Positions 24,498 through 35,742 are shown, counted from the first letter of the stretch. The stretch is DNA of 57,094 nucleotides from Candidatus Zambryskibacteria bacterium RIFCSPLOWO2_02_FULL_51_21 (GCA_001824255.1 MHWQ01000002.1:269446-326539); one strand, 5' to 3'. Notes: generated by a model not told the origin, from the sequence alone. Numbers and translations are program-made.

Positions 24498-24505
24498 GCT
24501 CTCTA

Positions 24506-24907
24506 TTATACTTCAGGAGACGGTTCTTGGGGAGTTTCCTTAACTTCCTCGGCGGCGGGAGTCTTTACAGGAGTTTCTACTGGGACTTCAGCTACGGGAG
24601 CTTCGGCTACAGGAACAGGAGCTTCTTTTGCCTTCTCTACGAAGTCGGAGCCGACATGCGTCTTCTTGCCGCGGATGATACCCTTCCTGATAAGGAGATT
24701 ATTGACCGAGCCGGTAAGCCCCGCGCCCTGGGAGAGCCAGTGCTTGATACGGTCAATCTTTAAAGCTTCGCGGGTTTTTCTCGGGTCATACGAACCGAGC
24801 ACTTCGGCGAAGCGGCCGGACTTGGTGGAGTTCTTGGAGTCGGTCAAAACGAGCCTGAATCCCGGCTCATGCTTCCTCCCCACCCTTTGCAACCTGATTT
24901 TTAGCAT
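24506..24907 (-). CDS. rpsP: 30S ribosomal protein S16 with P/A/V/E-rich C-terminal tail
   Basis: MLKIRLQRVGRKHEPGFRLVLTDSKN...; low-complexity tail PVPVAEAPVAEVPVETPVKTP. Confidence 0.93.
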   Translation of the reverse strand: MLKIRLQRVGRKHEPGFRLVLTDSKNSTKSGRFAEVLGSYDPRKTREALKIDRIKHWLSQGAGLTGSVNNLLIRKGIIRGKKTHVGSDFVEKAKEAPVPVAEAPVAEVPVETPVKTPAAEEVKETPQEPSPEV

Positions 24908-24919
24908 TGCGCCAGATTA

Positions 24920-25798
24920 TCACAAATTCTTCTCGGCTTCAAGAAATTCATCCAAATCGCCGTTGAGGACTTTTTCCACCTGGGAGGTTTCGACATTGGT
25001 CCTGTGGTCCTTGACCATCTTGTACGGATGGAGAACATACGAGCGGATTTGGTTGCCCCATTCGATTTGCGTCGTTTTCGAAATATACATCCCCTTCTCT
25101 TTGGCCTTTCTTTCTTCTTCTAGAAGTTTGTAGAGCTTGGCTTCTAGCATGAGAAGCGCTTTCTCCTTGTTCTGCGCCTGGCTTCTCTCGCTCTCAACGT
25201 GGACTGCCAAATTAGTAGGTATGTGGACCAGACGCACGGCCGTTTCTCGTTTGTTCACATTCTGACCGCCGGGGCCGCTCGACCTCGAAAGTTCCACTTT
25301 CAAATCTTCCGGAGGAATCTTCACTTCATCCGGCTTCTCAAACTTCGGAATCACTTCGACCATTGAGAAAGAGGTGTGGCGTTTCTCATTGGCATTGAAG
25401 GGAGATACCCGCACCAGGCGATGGACGCCGGATTCGTTCTTCAAAATCCCGTATGCACTCTTGCCGTCAATGTCCAGAGTGATATTCCTGTACCCGCCGT
25501 GGTCGTTCTCGTTCTGGTGCACAATTTTGTAACCCCATTTCTTCTTATCGAAAAGCTTCAGATACATTTGCATCAGCATGGCGGAAAAGTCTTCGGCATC
25601 GTCACCGCCAGCGCCGGAGAAAATGGTCATGACCGCGCCGCCCTTGTCGTACTTCCCCGCTCCCTCAAGTTCGTTTTTCAAATCCTGTAGTTCGCGAATC
25701 TTCCCTTGCGCCCTGTCTTTGTCCGACCAGAAATCGGCCGAGGCCATCTCGGCTTCAAGTTCTTCTATCTTTGTCCTGATTTCTTCCGGACTGGCCAT
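24920..25798 (-). CDS. prfB: Peptide chain release factor 2
   Basis: SPF tripeptide (VSPFNANEKRHTSF) and GGQ motif (RSSGPGGQNVNKRETAVRL); start placed at MASPEE, clear of the upstream tRNA. Confidence 0.93.
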   Translation of the reverse strand: MASPEEIRTKIEELEAEMASADFWSDKDRAQGKIRELQDLKNELEGAGKYDKGGAVMTIFSGAGGDDAEDFSAMLMQMYLKLFDKKKWGYKIVHQNENDHGGYRNITLDIDGKSAYGILKNESGVHRLVRVSPFNANEKRHTSFSMVEVIPKFEKPDEVKIPPEDLKVELSRSSGPGGQNVNKRETAVRLVHIPTNLAVHVESERSQAQNKEKALLMLEAKLYKLLEEERKAKEKGMYISKTTQIEWGNQIRSYVLHPYKMVKDHRTNVETSQVEKVLNGDLDEFLEAEKNL

Positions 25799-25862
25799 GC
25801 GGCGATTATAGCAAAGTTTTTGCAAATGAGCCGAAAATTCTATAAGATTAAAGCCGTATTTC

Positions 25863-25938
25863 GCCAAGATAGCTCAGTTGGTAGAGCACATCCATGGTAA
25901 GGATGAGGTCTCGGGTTCGATCCCCGATCTTGGCTCCA
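25863..25938 (+). tRNA. tRNA-Thr(GGT), CCA encoded
   Basis: Cloverleaf GCCAAGA...TCTTGGC+T+CCA; anticodon loop ATGGTAA. Confidence 0.93.
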
Positions 25939-25939
25939 G

Positions 25940-26012
25940 GCCACCTTAGCTCAGTTGGTAGAGCACGGCTTTCGTAAAGCCGGGGTCCGCAGTTCGATCC
26001 TGCGAGGTGGCT
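25940..26012 (+). tRNA. tRNA-Thr(CGT), no encoded CCA
   Basis: Cloverleaf GCCACCT...AGGTGGC; anticodon loop TTCGTAA. Confidence 0.93.
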
Positions 26013-26093
26013 CTAGACAAACGGGAGCATCCCATTCTGCCAGAGAATCCAGCCGACAATGGCGAGAACAACGATGATGATTAATGTTTTCAT
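26013..26093 (-). CDS. Possible 26-aa single-TM peptide
   Basis: MKTLIIIVVLAIVGWILWQNGMLPFV*; stop abuts the tRNA-Thr 3' end. Confidence 0.35.
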   Translation of the reverse strand: MKTLIIIVVLAIVGWILWQNGMLPFV

Positions 26094-26096
26094 TTT

Positions 26097-26522
26097 TCAA
26101 TTATACCCCTTTTTGTTCATTGCCCAGACGGAGATGAAGAAAACCAGGGCGAAGAAGACGAAGCCGTAGGCGCAAGTTGTAAGACCGAAGAAGCGGTAAG
26201 GAAGCGTGCCGGCGAGCATGTCCCGCACTTCGGGATAAGCGAAGTAGCCGGCGAAGAGCACACCTAGACCGGAGAAAAACGTGTTTACCTTCACCGCCCT
26301 GGCAAACGCCGTCTTGCCCATAAGAAGCATGAGAGACGTTATGAAGAGGATAAGGAACAGAGCGAAGCCGAAGTAACAAGCCGGAAGCCCCAGGAAAATG
26401 GGGCAGGATTCGTTGAAGGCACAAGTGCTGGTAAAGAATTTTATTCCGCTTAGATACCCCGAGAAGAGCACGCCTAGAAGCGAAAGAATAAAGGCGGCCC
26501 TCCTATAAAATTGGTGTGTCAT
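26097..26522 (-). CDS. Four-TM membrane protein, VKOR-like
   Basis: ATG 26520-26522; conserved-looking Cys pattern TCAFNESCPIFLGLPACYFG and TTCAYG. Confidence 0.5.
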   Translation of the reverse strand: MTHQFYRRAAFILSLLGVLFSGYLSGIKFFTSTCAFNESCPIFLGLPACYFGFALFLILFITSLMLLMGKTAFARAVKVNTFFSGLGVLFAGYFAYPEVRDMLAGTLPYRFFGLTTCAYGFVFFALVFFISVWAMNKKGYN

Positions 26523-26591
26523 GCGTATATTGTATACCGTTTTTTATTCAAGGGGATTTTTGCTATAGTAACTGGGCGCATGGGTCCATAT

Positions 26592-26668
26592 GTCGGCGTA
26601 GCTCAGGTAGTTAGAGCGTGGGACTCATAAGCCCAAGGTCGAAGGTGCAAATCCTTCCGCCGACACCA
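26592..26668 (+). tRNA. tRNA-Met(CAT) (or tRNA-Ile2), CCA encoded
   Basis: GTCGGCG...CGCCGAC+A+CCA; anticodon loop CTCATAA; T-loop TGCAAAT. Confidence 0.9.
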
Positions 26669-26669
26669 T

Positions 26670-26743
26670 GCGGGTGTAGCTCAATTGGTTAGAGCGCGTC
26701 CCTGTCACGGACGAGGCTGCGGGTTCAAGTCCCGTCACTCGCG
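26670..26743 (+). tRNA. tRNA-Asp(GTC)
   Basis: GCGGGTG...CACTCGC+G; anticodon loop CTGTCAC. Confidence 0.92.
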
Positions 26744-26799
26744 CAAAAAAATCTTGCTTTTTGGAAGATTGATAGTATTATTATAGCCGTCTTAACGAT

Positions 26800-26873
26800 A
26801 GCGGGGTGGAGAAGCAGTATCTCGGAAGGCTCATAACCTTCAGCCCCAGGTGCAAATCCTGGCCCCGCAACCA
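26800..26873 (+). tRNA. Initiator tRNA-fMet(CAT)
   Basis: A1 x A72 mismatch, A11:U24 pair, anticodon loop CTCATAA, CCA encoded; atypical D- and T-loops. Confidence 0.9.
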
Positions 26874-26894
26874 CGAAGTGGCCACCTAGGGGCA

Positions 26895-27578
26895 CTAAAT
26901 TGCTCCCAACTCTTTCAGAACGGCTTCAAAAAGTCCGACGACTCTTCTTGTTTCCCTTTCGTTCAATTCGAAGTCTCCGCCGGAATGCGCGATTCTGTTT
27001 CTAACTTTGTGCGCATCCCAGGCGGCATCAAGCGAGACGAGGTCGCCGAGATTCGCCCCTTTAAGCATCTCCCCCACTCCGTCGCCGGCAAACCCCTTCG
27101 CCCTGAGCGCTTCATCTAGCATGATGTCAGCTTCCATAATAGCCAACCGCCAGTCGGCCTGGTTTGCCGAATAAGCATGCGCCATAACTCTCTCCCACTT
27201 GCCCGCCATTTTCTTCTCCGGCGACATGTGCGTAATCGCTTCGTCGAGAATGGTATCCTCCTCGCCCGAAGGACCGAAAAGCTGTTCTTCCGCCTTGGCC
27301 ACTTGCCCTAGCTTCCTCGCGCTGTAGTAGGCCCAGACGACACAAGCGGCAGAAAGGAAAATTGCTATAATCTTCCACTTGCCCCAGAAAGGAATGAGGT
27401 AAGTGTATAAAAAATAATTCCACCCGGCGCCGATGTCGCCGAAGCCGAGCGAATAAAGATAATTCATAATCTGATTCACGATGAGCGAAAGGAGGAAAAG
27501 TCCTGCCAGGAGGAAAGTGACCTCCTCTTTGAGGCCCATGCCGACCGGCGGCAGCGATTTTTTCTTGTCTGGAGGCAT
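26895..27578 (-). CDS. Membrane protein, hypothetical
   Basis: 227 aa with two TM segments and a soluble C-terminal helical region. Confidence 0.7.
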   Translation of the reverse strand: MPPDKKKSLPPVGMGLKEEVTFLLAGLFLLSLIVNQIMNYLYSLGFGDIGAGWNYFLYTYLIPFWGKWKIIAIFLSAACVVWAYYSARKLGQVAKAEEQLFGPSGEEDTILDEAITHMSPEKKMAGKWERVMAHAYSANQADWRLAIMEADIMLDEALRAKGFAGDGVGEMLKGANLGDLVSLDAAWDAHKVRNRIAHSGGDFELNERETRRVVGLFEAVLKELGAI

Positions 27579-27605
27579 GGATTTTAAATTTTCAATTTAG
27601 AGTTT

Positions 27606-28874
27606 TCAATTTTCATTGAGAAAGTCTTTGCCGGCTTTGAATAAATTATCCTCCCGGCCGAGGTCAGCCGTCAACTCAATGCCGAGCGGAAGTTTGCCGG
27701 AGAAACCGGACGGCAGAGAAATGGCCGGGCAGCCCGCTATATTGGCGGGCACAGTGAAGATGTCCTCGAGATACATCTCAAGCGGACTAGACTTCTCGCC
27801 GAACTTGAAGGCGGGCGAAGGCGTGGTCGGCGTGAGCACCAGGTCGACGCTCCGGAAAGCCTGACGCAGCTCGGCCGTGATGGCCTCCTTCGCCTTCTGG
27901 GCTTCGCCGTAATATTCGTCATAGTAACCGGACGACAATACATAGGTGCCGAGAATAATTCTTCTCCTCACTTCTTCGCCGAAGCCCTCTCCCCTCGTTT
28001 TGAAATAATCATCAATCGAATTTTCACCGTCCTTGTGGATGCCGTATTTCACTCCGTCGAATCTGGCCAGGTTCGAAGATGCTTCGGCCGGCAGGATGAT
28101 GTAATAAGCCGAAAGCGCGTAAGCAAGAGATGGAAGGGAAATATCCATGATTCCATAGCCGAGCGATTCGAATTTTGCTATCGCTTCTTCGAAATTCTTT
28201 TTCACTTCTTCGCTTATGCCCTCCTTCTCCACGAAGTCGCGGGGCACGCCGATGGTCTTGCCGAACTTTTTCCTGGCGGAATAGGTGTCTTCGGAAATAG
28301 TGGTGCTGTCCATCGGGTCTTGGCCTTTAATAACGTTATAGATGAGTTCGGCATCGGAAACCGTTTTGGCAAACGGGCCAATCTGGTCGAGAGATGAGCC
28401 GAGAGCGATAAGCCCATGGCGGCTAACCCTGCCATAAGTCGGTTTGAGGCCGACAATGCCGCACAACGCCGCCGGCTGTCGGATGGAGCCGCCGGTGTCC
28501 GAACCGAGCGAGCCCCAAACCAGACCGGCGGCTACCGCGGCCGCGGAGCCGCCTGAAGACCCGCCCGGAGTCCTCTCTGGGTCGTGCGGATTCTTGGTAA
28601 CGCCGTAGGCCGAACTCTCCGTCGAGCTGCCCATGGCGAATTCGTCCATGTTGGTGCGGCCGACAATAATAGCGCCCGCCTCCTTGAGCTTCTTCACGAC
28701 GGTTGCGTCGTACGGAGCGACAAATCCCTCAAGAATTTTCGAGCCTGCCGTCGCCTTGTGGCCTTCGAAGAGCATGTTGTCCTTGATAGCAATAGTCTTG
28801 CCGCTCAAAGGGCCTTCGCCATAAGATTTGGCGTCTTCGAATATTTCCAGAAACGCGTTTAGGTCATCTTTCAC
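27606..28874 (-). CDS. gatA: Asp/Glu-tRNA amidotransferase subunit A
   Basis: Amidase signature GRTNMDEFAMGSSTESSAYGVTKNPHDPERTPGGSSGGSAAAVAAG. Confidence 0.97.
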   Translation of the reverse strand: MKDDLNAFLEIFEDAKSYGEGPLSGKTIAIKDNMLFEGHKATAGSKILEGFVAPYDATVVKKLKEAGAIIVGRTNMDEFAMGSSTESSAYGVTKNPHDPERTPGGSSGGSAAAVAAGLVWGSLGSDTGGSIRQPAALCGIVGLKPTYGRVSRHGLIALGSSLDQIGPFAKTVSDAELIYNVIKGQDPMDSTTISEDTYSARKKFGKTIGVPRDFVEKEGISEEVKKNFEEAIAKFESLGYGIMDISLPSLAYALSAYYIILPAEASSNLARFDGVKYGIHKDGENSIDDYFKTRGEGFGEEVRRRIILGTYVLSSGYYDEYYGEAQKAKEAITAELRQAFRSVDLVLTPTTPSPAFKFGEKSSPLEMYLEDIFTVPANIAGCPAISLPSGFSGKLPLGIELTADLGREDNLFKAGKDFLNEN

Positions 28875-29155
28875 AGTATTTTCTTTACCTTAAGATAATT
28901 CCCTTCCCGCGCCGGCGCTTGCAAGAGCATCTTCTCCGTATAAATGCCGGACGCGTGCGGTTCGCCGTCCTGGCGCATGACATTGTAGACCCCTTCCATC
29001 CTTCCCCTTTGCAGGGGCAGGTTACTGCTTACCTTTTTAACCTCGCTTACATAATCCAAAATCGCGTCGAATTCATGCGAAAGCCTCTTCGCTTCTTCGG
29101 CGCCCATTTCTATGCGGGCAAGCTTGGCCAAATCAAGCACTTTTTGGGCATCCAT
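28871..29155 (-). CDS. gatC: Asp/Glu-tRNA amidotransferase subunit C
   Basis: LDLAKLARIEMGAEEAKRLSHEFDAILDYVSEVKKV; 4-bp overlap with gatA. Confidence 0.9.
   Translation of the reverse strand: MDAQKVLDLAKLARIEMGAEEAKRLSHEFDAILDYVSEVKKVSSNLPLQRGRMEGVYNVMRQDGEPHASGIYTEKMLLQAPAREGNYLKVKKIL
28989..29020. repeat. Dispersed REP-like element inside gatC
   Basis: ACCCCTTCCatCCTTCCCCTTTGCAGGGGCAG. Confidence 0.65.
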
Positions 29156-29176
29156 GGAGCCATTTTAACACAAAAT

Positions 29177-29212
29177 TAAAGCCGGTCGCGCTGGGAAACG
29201 CGACCGGCGAAA
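29177..29212 (-). terminator. Intrinsic terminator (minus strand)
   Basis: GCCGGTCGCG loop CGCGACCGGC then TTTAATTTTG. Confidence 0.6.
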
Positions 29213-29228
29213 AACTTCTGAGAGAGGG

Positions 29229-29450
29229 TCAGTCTGCGAACTCGACGATGTTTCTGCGGACGAAGAACGGCTTCTGCCGGGCTTCTTCGGCCACGTCATC
29301 GGGGTGCACGATCACTCTGCCATCCACCATCCCGGCGGCACGGAACTCCTGCGTCGGGAGTCCCATCTGCCTGAGCGTGGGGGCGTAGATGTCGTACTTC
29401 GCGTCGAGGATACGGGCAGGACGGGGTGTGCTGAAGACGGTGTTTTCCAC
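29229..29450 (-). CDS. Hypothetical protein, single-gene unit (start uncertain)
   Basis: GTG start in ORF track; coding-like sequence continues upstream (VNLHINVRSVVGGY) with no ATG/GTG/TTG; GGAGG further upstream. Confidence 0.45.
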   Translation of the reverse strand: MENTVFSTPRPARILDAKYDIYAPTLRQMGLPTQEFRAAGMVDGRVIVHPDDVAEEARQKPFFVRRNIVEFAD

Positions 29451-29554
29451 ATAGCCTCCGACAACAGAACGTACGTTAATGTGAAGGTTGACACGACCGA
29501 ACTGACTGGCGCAAGATCTCCCTTCTCTCCTCCTTTTATACTATACCCCGCTAT

Positions 29555-31988
<2,434 letters not shown>

Positions 31989-31990
31989 AC

Positions 31991-32024
31991 ACCCCTCCTT
32001 TAATCCTCCCCTTTGCAGGGGAGA
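31991..32024. repeat. Dispersed REP-like element
   Basis: ACCCCTCCtttaatCCTCCCCTTTGCAGGGGAGA. Confidence 0.75.
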
Positions 32025-32034
32025 AAATAAATAA

Positions 32035-32072
32035 AAAAAAACGAAAACTCCGGCGGCAAGTGGCCGTCGGAG
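32035..32072 (-). terminator. Intrinsic terminator (minus strand)
   Basis: CTCCGACGGCcacttGCCGCCGGAG then TTTTCGTTTTTTTTT. Confidence 0.7.
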
Positions 32073-32305
32073 CGTGATAGGACGAGGGTGGTCCCAGACT
32101 TTTCCATCGGCATATTCGCCCGAGTAGCCCACACGCGGCGCGCGCGATTCGGGGCCGTGGCAGATGCCGTAAGAATCATCTGGAACCATAGGTTGAACTT
32201 CCTCTCTATGAGCAGTCTGTTCCGCCGGATTCGCGCCCCGTCGTATGAAAATCGGGCGCACACGCGGCTGTCGAACACTCCAACCTATCTTTACCCTCTT
32301 TTATC

Positions 32306-32334
32306 ATCTTAGCATATTCATCAATTTTTGTCAA
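32306..32334 (-). promoter_or_regulatory. Sigma-70-type promoter (minus strand)
   Basis: TTGACA-N17-TAAGAT. Confidence 0.65.
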
Positions 32335-32384
32335 GCTCAAATTCATTTCATAACTCTAAATACCGAAAATATGGCTTAAAATAA

Positions 32385-32436
32385 GACCCTCCCCTGCAAA
32401 GGGGAGGGTGGATTGCGAAGCAAAACGGGAGGGGTT
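32385..32436. repeat. Dispersed REP-like element, inverted relative to the others
   Basis: ACCCTCCCCTGCAAAGGGGAGGGTGGattgcgaagcaaaaCGGGAGGGGT. Confidence 0.75.
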
Positions 32437-32447
32437 TATGGCTATAG

Positions 32448-32903
32448 TTAATATCTCGCCCTGATGGCGCGTTCGACACGGCGGGGGTTCCCGGCGCTGC
32501 AGGTATTGTACCCCAAGGATTCTATGGTGGTGGCAAGTCCCTGCTTGGTGACCGTCACGACGGCACACTGCAAATCGGGCAGGAAATTGATGGTGAAGGT
32601 GGAGGCGGAGCTGCCGCCCACCACCCATTGATTGCCTGGATTGGACGAGTCCCGGTTGCAGTAGATGGTCGAGCCGGTCGATGGGTCGAAGGCAGAAAAA
32701 CCCGAAGGGTTTTTCACATCCCAGTAGAGAGCGCATTCGAGCCCGGTATCGGCGGCGTAGAAAGCCTGCTGTGAATCGCGCCCGGCCACGGCAATGAGAG
32801 ACTGCTTCACCGCGAGAGCGGTAATACCCGCCGCAATGACGAGAAGCGTTCCTGTGATTATTACCGCCAGAAGCAGGGTGAACCCGGATTTAGGATTTTT
32901 CAT
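32448..32903 (-). CDS. PilX-like type IV pilus minor component
   Basis: MKNPKSGFTLLLAVIITGTLLVIAAGITALAVKQSLIAVAGRDSQQAFYAADTGLECALYW. Confidence 0.8.
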   Translation of the reverse strand: MKNPKSGFTLLLAVIITGTLLVIAAGITALAVKQSLIAVAGRDSQQAFYAADTGLECALYWDVKNPSGFSAFDPSTGSTIYCNRDSSNPGNQWVVGGSSASTFTINFLPDLQCAVVTVTKQGLATTIESLGYNTCSAGNPRRVERAIRARY

Positions 32904-32907
32904 AATA

Positions 32908-33444
32908 TTACCAGTTTAAAAGATTTTCACGCGTCCTAAACTGCCTTGAGACCAAACCTTTCTTCCAGCTTACCGTAATGTTTACCGAGATTTCCTCGGC
33001 ATTTATCGAGGTTAGGGTTATTTCCCTTCTGAATTGGGTATCGTTCCACGTGCTGGTATAGCCGTAGAAACCAGCGGCGGGCTCTTGCCGCAGATACGGG
33101 CATGCTCCCGTCCCGCCCGAACACTGCACGGGCCACAAAGCATCAACCGGAGAAACGATGCAGACCTTGCCGAAGTAGCATGCGTCGCTTGAATATTGTG
33201 CTATGCCGTAGAGCCAGTTTCTGCCGGCCAGACGGTTCTCGTCACGGAGGTTCCTAATCTGCTCGAAGCCCTCCTGAGCGAGGTAGAAGGCAATAATCTG
33301 GTCTTTGGAATAAATATAGGAGGAGATAGCTGTCTGTACCGCGCCCATAGTGCCGACAACGACCGCCACGAGTATGGCGACAGCCACCAGCGTTTCGATT
33401 ATCGTAAACCCTTTATTGGTTGTTGGTTGTTGGTTGTTGGTCAT
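32908..33444 (-). CDS. Prepilin-type protein (PilV-like)
   Basis: KGFTIIETLVAVAILVAVVVGTMGAV class III signal peptide. Confidence 0.85.
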   Translation of the reverse strand: MTNNQQPTTNKGFTIIETLVAVAILVAVVVGTMGAVQTAISSYIYSKDQIIAFYLAQEGFEQIRNLRDENRLAGRNWLYGIAQYSSDACYFGKVCIVSPVDALWPVQCSGGTGACPYLRQEPAAGFYGYTSTWNDTQFRREITLTSINAEEISVNITVSWKKGLVSRQFRTRENLLNW

Positions 33445-33445
33445 T

Positions 33446-33970
33446 TTACAAATCTGGTACCCGCTGGGAAACAAGCGTCTGGAGCGTCATGTCCGTTCTG
33501 CCTCTGTTTGAACCGGCGTGAGCCTTGATTTTCATGAGCACTTTCGGCTGCACGGCGTCGCCCGCGCCGGCACCGAGAGTAAAGAAGTCAAGACTGTCCA
33601 CGGCAATCTCCGGCGCGGTCACGGCAATGTAGTCGCCGGTGCCGGTTTTCTTTTCTATGGACTGGCCGGAAAGCCGGTAAGTAATCTGTTCGTCCTCACT
33701 CGACAAGAAGCTCACAGAGGTATCGCCTGAGGGGCAGTTCTGCGGTGATGTGGGCTGGCCGGAGGAACCGCAATGATAATTCCTGCCGAAGCGCATTTCC
33801 TTGGACATGCTTTCTATAGTGAGGTTCAGGTTGCCCATCACCGCCTTGAGCGCGCGTGATTTCCGATTGGCGTCGAAGATGCCGATAATCGAACCCATGC
33901 TGATGACCATGACGATGGCGAATATCGATACCGCGGTCATAAGCTCTATCAATGTAAATCCTTTCTTCAT
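33446..33970 (-). CDS. Prepilin-type protein (PilW/GspJ-like)
   Basis: MKKGFTLIELMTAVSIFAIVMVISMGSII. Confidence 0.85.
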   Translation of the reverse strand: MKKGFTLIELMTAVSIFAIVMVISMGSIIGIFDANRKSRALKAVMGNLNLTIESMSKEMRFGRNYHCGSSGQPTSPQNCPSGDTSVSFLSSEDEQITYRLSGQSIEKKTGTGDYIAVTAPEIAVDSLDFFTLGAGAGDAVQPKVLMKIKAHAGSNRGRTDMTLQTLVSQRVPDL

Positions 33971-34593
33971 TGTATTGATACCTGGCCGGTATTATAGACC
34001 TTGACCTGCCGAGTGAGCCCGGTCGGACTCTTGAGCTGTATGAGTGCACCGCTGATGTTGGCCGGATTGTACTGGCTTCCGCCGCTGTTGAAGAATATAA
34101 GCCGGGCTTCCGGGTCCGGCCGGCGGAAACTTATGTCAACCCTGCTCACGTTGTTACAAAGGTCTCCTCCGGAACTTCTCAAAATGCAGAAGGACTCCAC
34201 GTAAGCCCCGCCGGGGAAAATCACTTTCCTGAGACACTCCTCGGAGCCCCCGGTGGCGCAGGCGAAGCTTCCGTCGTAGTACTGATTGCCGTTCCTGTCG
34301 GAGAAGAAGACGTATCCCGTCTGCCCTCCCGCTTCAAGCAGAGTGACGCTTAAGCCGTATCCTGAACCGAAATCGGCGGAACCGATGGCGCGCTCCCTGA
34401 CCGCGATGCCGTATGCCTGCGCCTCCGCTATCGTGATACCCAGGTCGTCGGCCGTGTTTCTCAAGGTGGCGGCTTCGGTGTAACTCTGCTGATTCATGAT
34501 AATAACCGTGATGAGAACCGCCATGATGCCAATCGACACCATGAGTTCGATGAGAGAGAAACCGTGAGATCGGTGTTTAAAAAAGTGAGACAT
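33967..34593 (-). CDS. Prepilin-type protein (GspH/FimT-like)
   Basis: HGFSLIELMVSIGIMAVLITVIIMNQ. Confidence 0.85.
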   Translation of the reverse strand: MSHFFKHRSHGFSLIELMVSIGIMAVLITVIIMNQQSYTEAATLRNTADDLGITIAEAQAYGIAVRERAIGSADFGSGYGLSVTLLEAGGQTGYVFFSDRNGNQYYDGSFACATGGSEECLRKVIFPGGAYVESFCILRSSGGDLCNNVSRVDISFRRPDPEARLIFFNSGGSQYNPANISGALIQLKSPTGLTRQVKVYNTGQVSIQ

Positions 34594-35269
34594 GCAAGAG
34601 GTCGAGGTTGAAGATGAGAGCGAGCCAGGCCCCGAGAACCAGAAACGGCGCAAACGGCATTTCGCTCTTCATTGTAATATTTTTGGGCGAAAAAATCATG
34701 TAGAGAATCCCGCTGGCGGCGCCGAGCCAGAAAGCCAGGATTATCGCGGAAAATCCTGCCGCGGTACCAAGTAAGAGTCCGATTGAAAGTCCTAATTTCG
34801 CATCACCGAACCCTATGGCTCTGCCGGAGGATAGCAGCCAAATCGCCGCGAAGAATGAAAATAGAATCAATCCGGCAATTACGTCACGACTTCCAAAAAC
34901 CAGTGCCAAAATAACGCTCGAGTAAACAAGAGAATCAGGAATAATTTTGTGACGGAAGTCGTAAATCAAAATAATGATGTAAAGGCAGAAAACCGGGAGG
35001 TATATATACGGCACGGTGGCAAAGATGAGACCGGTTAAAATCTCGATGGCCGGATACTGCCAGGAAATCCGGTTTTTGCATCGGGCGCAGCGGGCGCGAA
35101 GGAAGACGAAGCTTAATACCGGCGCAAGTTCATACCAGCGTAGGGTCTTGCCGCAGGACGGACATCGAGACCGGCCTCCGAAATTTTTTGCGTTCCACCT
35201 CAAACCGACCACATTAAGAAAGCTCCCGATAATAGTGCCAAAAACGAAAAGGATGACCGTAACAATCAT
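34577..35269 (-). CDS. pilD: Prepilin peptidase (A24 family)
   Basis: GSFLNVVGLRW; CPSCGKTLRWYELAPVLSF; RCKNRISWQYPAIE; GFGDAKLG. Confidence 0.93.
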   Translation of the reverse strand: MIVTVILFVFGTIIGSFLNVVGLRWNAKNFGGRSRCPSCGKTLRWYELAPVLSFVFLRARCARCKNRISWQYPAIEILTGLIFATVPYIYLPVFCLYIIILIYDFRHKIIPDSLVYSSVILALVFGSRDVIAGLILFSFFAAIWLLSSGRAIGFGDAKLGLSIGLLLGTAAGFSAIILAFWLGAASGILYMIFSPKNITMKSEMPFAPFLVLGAWLALIFNLDLLHVSLF

Positions 35270-35304
35270 CCTTTAAGTATAACATCCGCCAACTGACGGA
35301 AAGG

Positions 35305-35742
35305 TTATGGGCAGGAAGTACTTGTGCCGAGAGCGGTTGTTTCGGCTTTCGATTTGCTGGTGGAATCCACGCACCAGTATTGGCCGGAAGTCGCGAGGTT
35401 GCCCTGCACGGCATAGGCGGAAGAGTTGGCGTTGCAGACAAGCGTCGTGCCGGCGGGATAATTCGCCGCAGCCGTGTACTGCGACATGCCGGAAGCAGTG
35501 TCGGCGAACATGCCGGAAGCGCAGGAGTTTGAAGCGGTGCCGTAGCTTGCGTTGTTGTCGTAGTAAATCTCGGCCGCGGCGCGAAGTCCCGCGAGCTGTG
35601 CCTTAATCTTGGCGTCATTTCCCTTCGACCTGGCCGTATTGAGCGATGCGAGCACCACCGACGAGAGAATGCCAATGATGGCAATCACCACCAGAAGTTC
35701 AATGAGGGTGAAGCCCTTCTTGTGTTTTCCTAAAATTGTCAT
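35305..35742 (-). CDS. pilA: Major-type pilin (PilA-like)
   Basis: MTILGKHKKGFTLIELLVVIAIIGILSSVVLASLNTARSKGNDAK. Confidence 0.9.
   Translation of the reverse strand: MTILGKHKKGFTLIELLVVIAIIGILSSVVLASLNTARSKGNDAKIKAQLAGLRAAAEIYYDNNASYGTASNSCASGMFADTASGMSQYTAAANYPAGTTLVCNANSSAYAVQGNLATSGQYWCVDSTSKSKAETTALGTSTSCP

Noticed and set aside
24156-25133. 325-aa plus-strand ORF
   Set aside because: Antisense across KH-protein gene, rpsP and prfB; no independent support.
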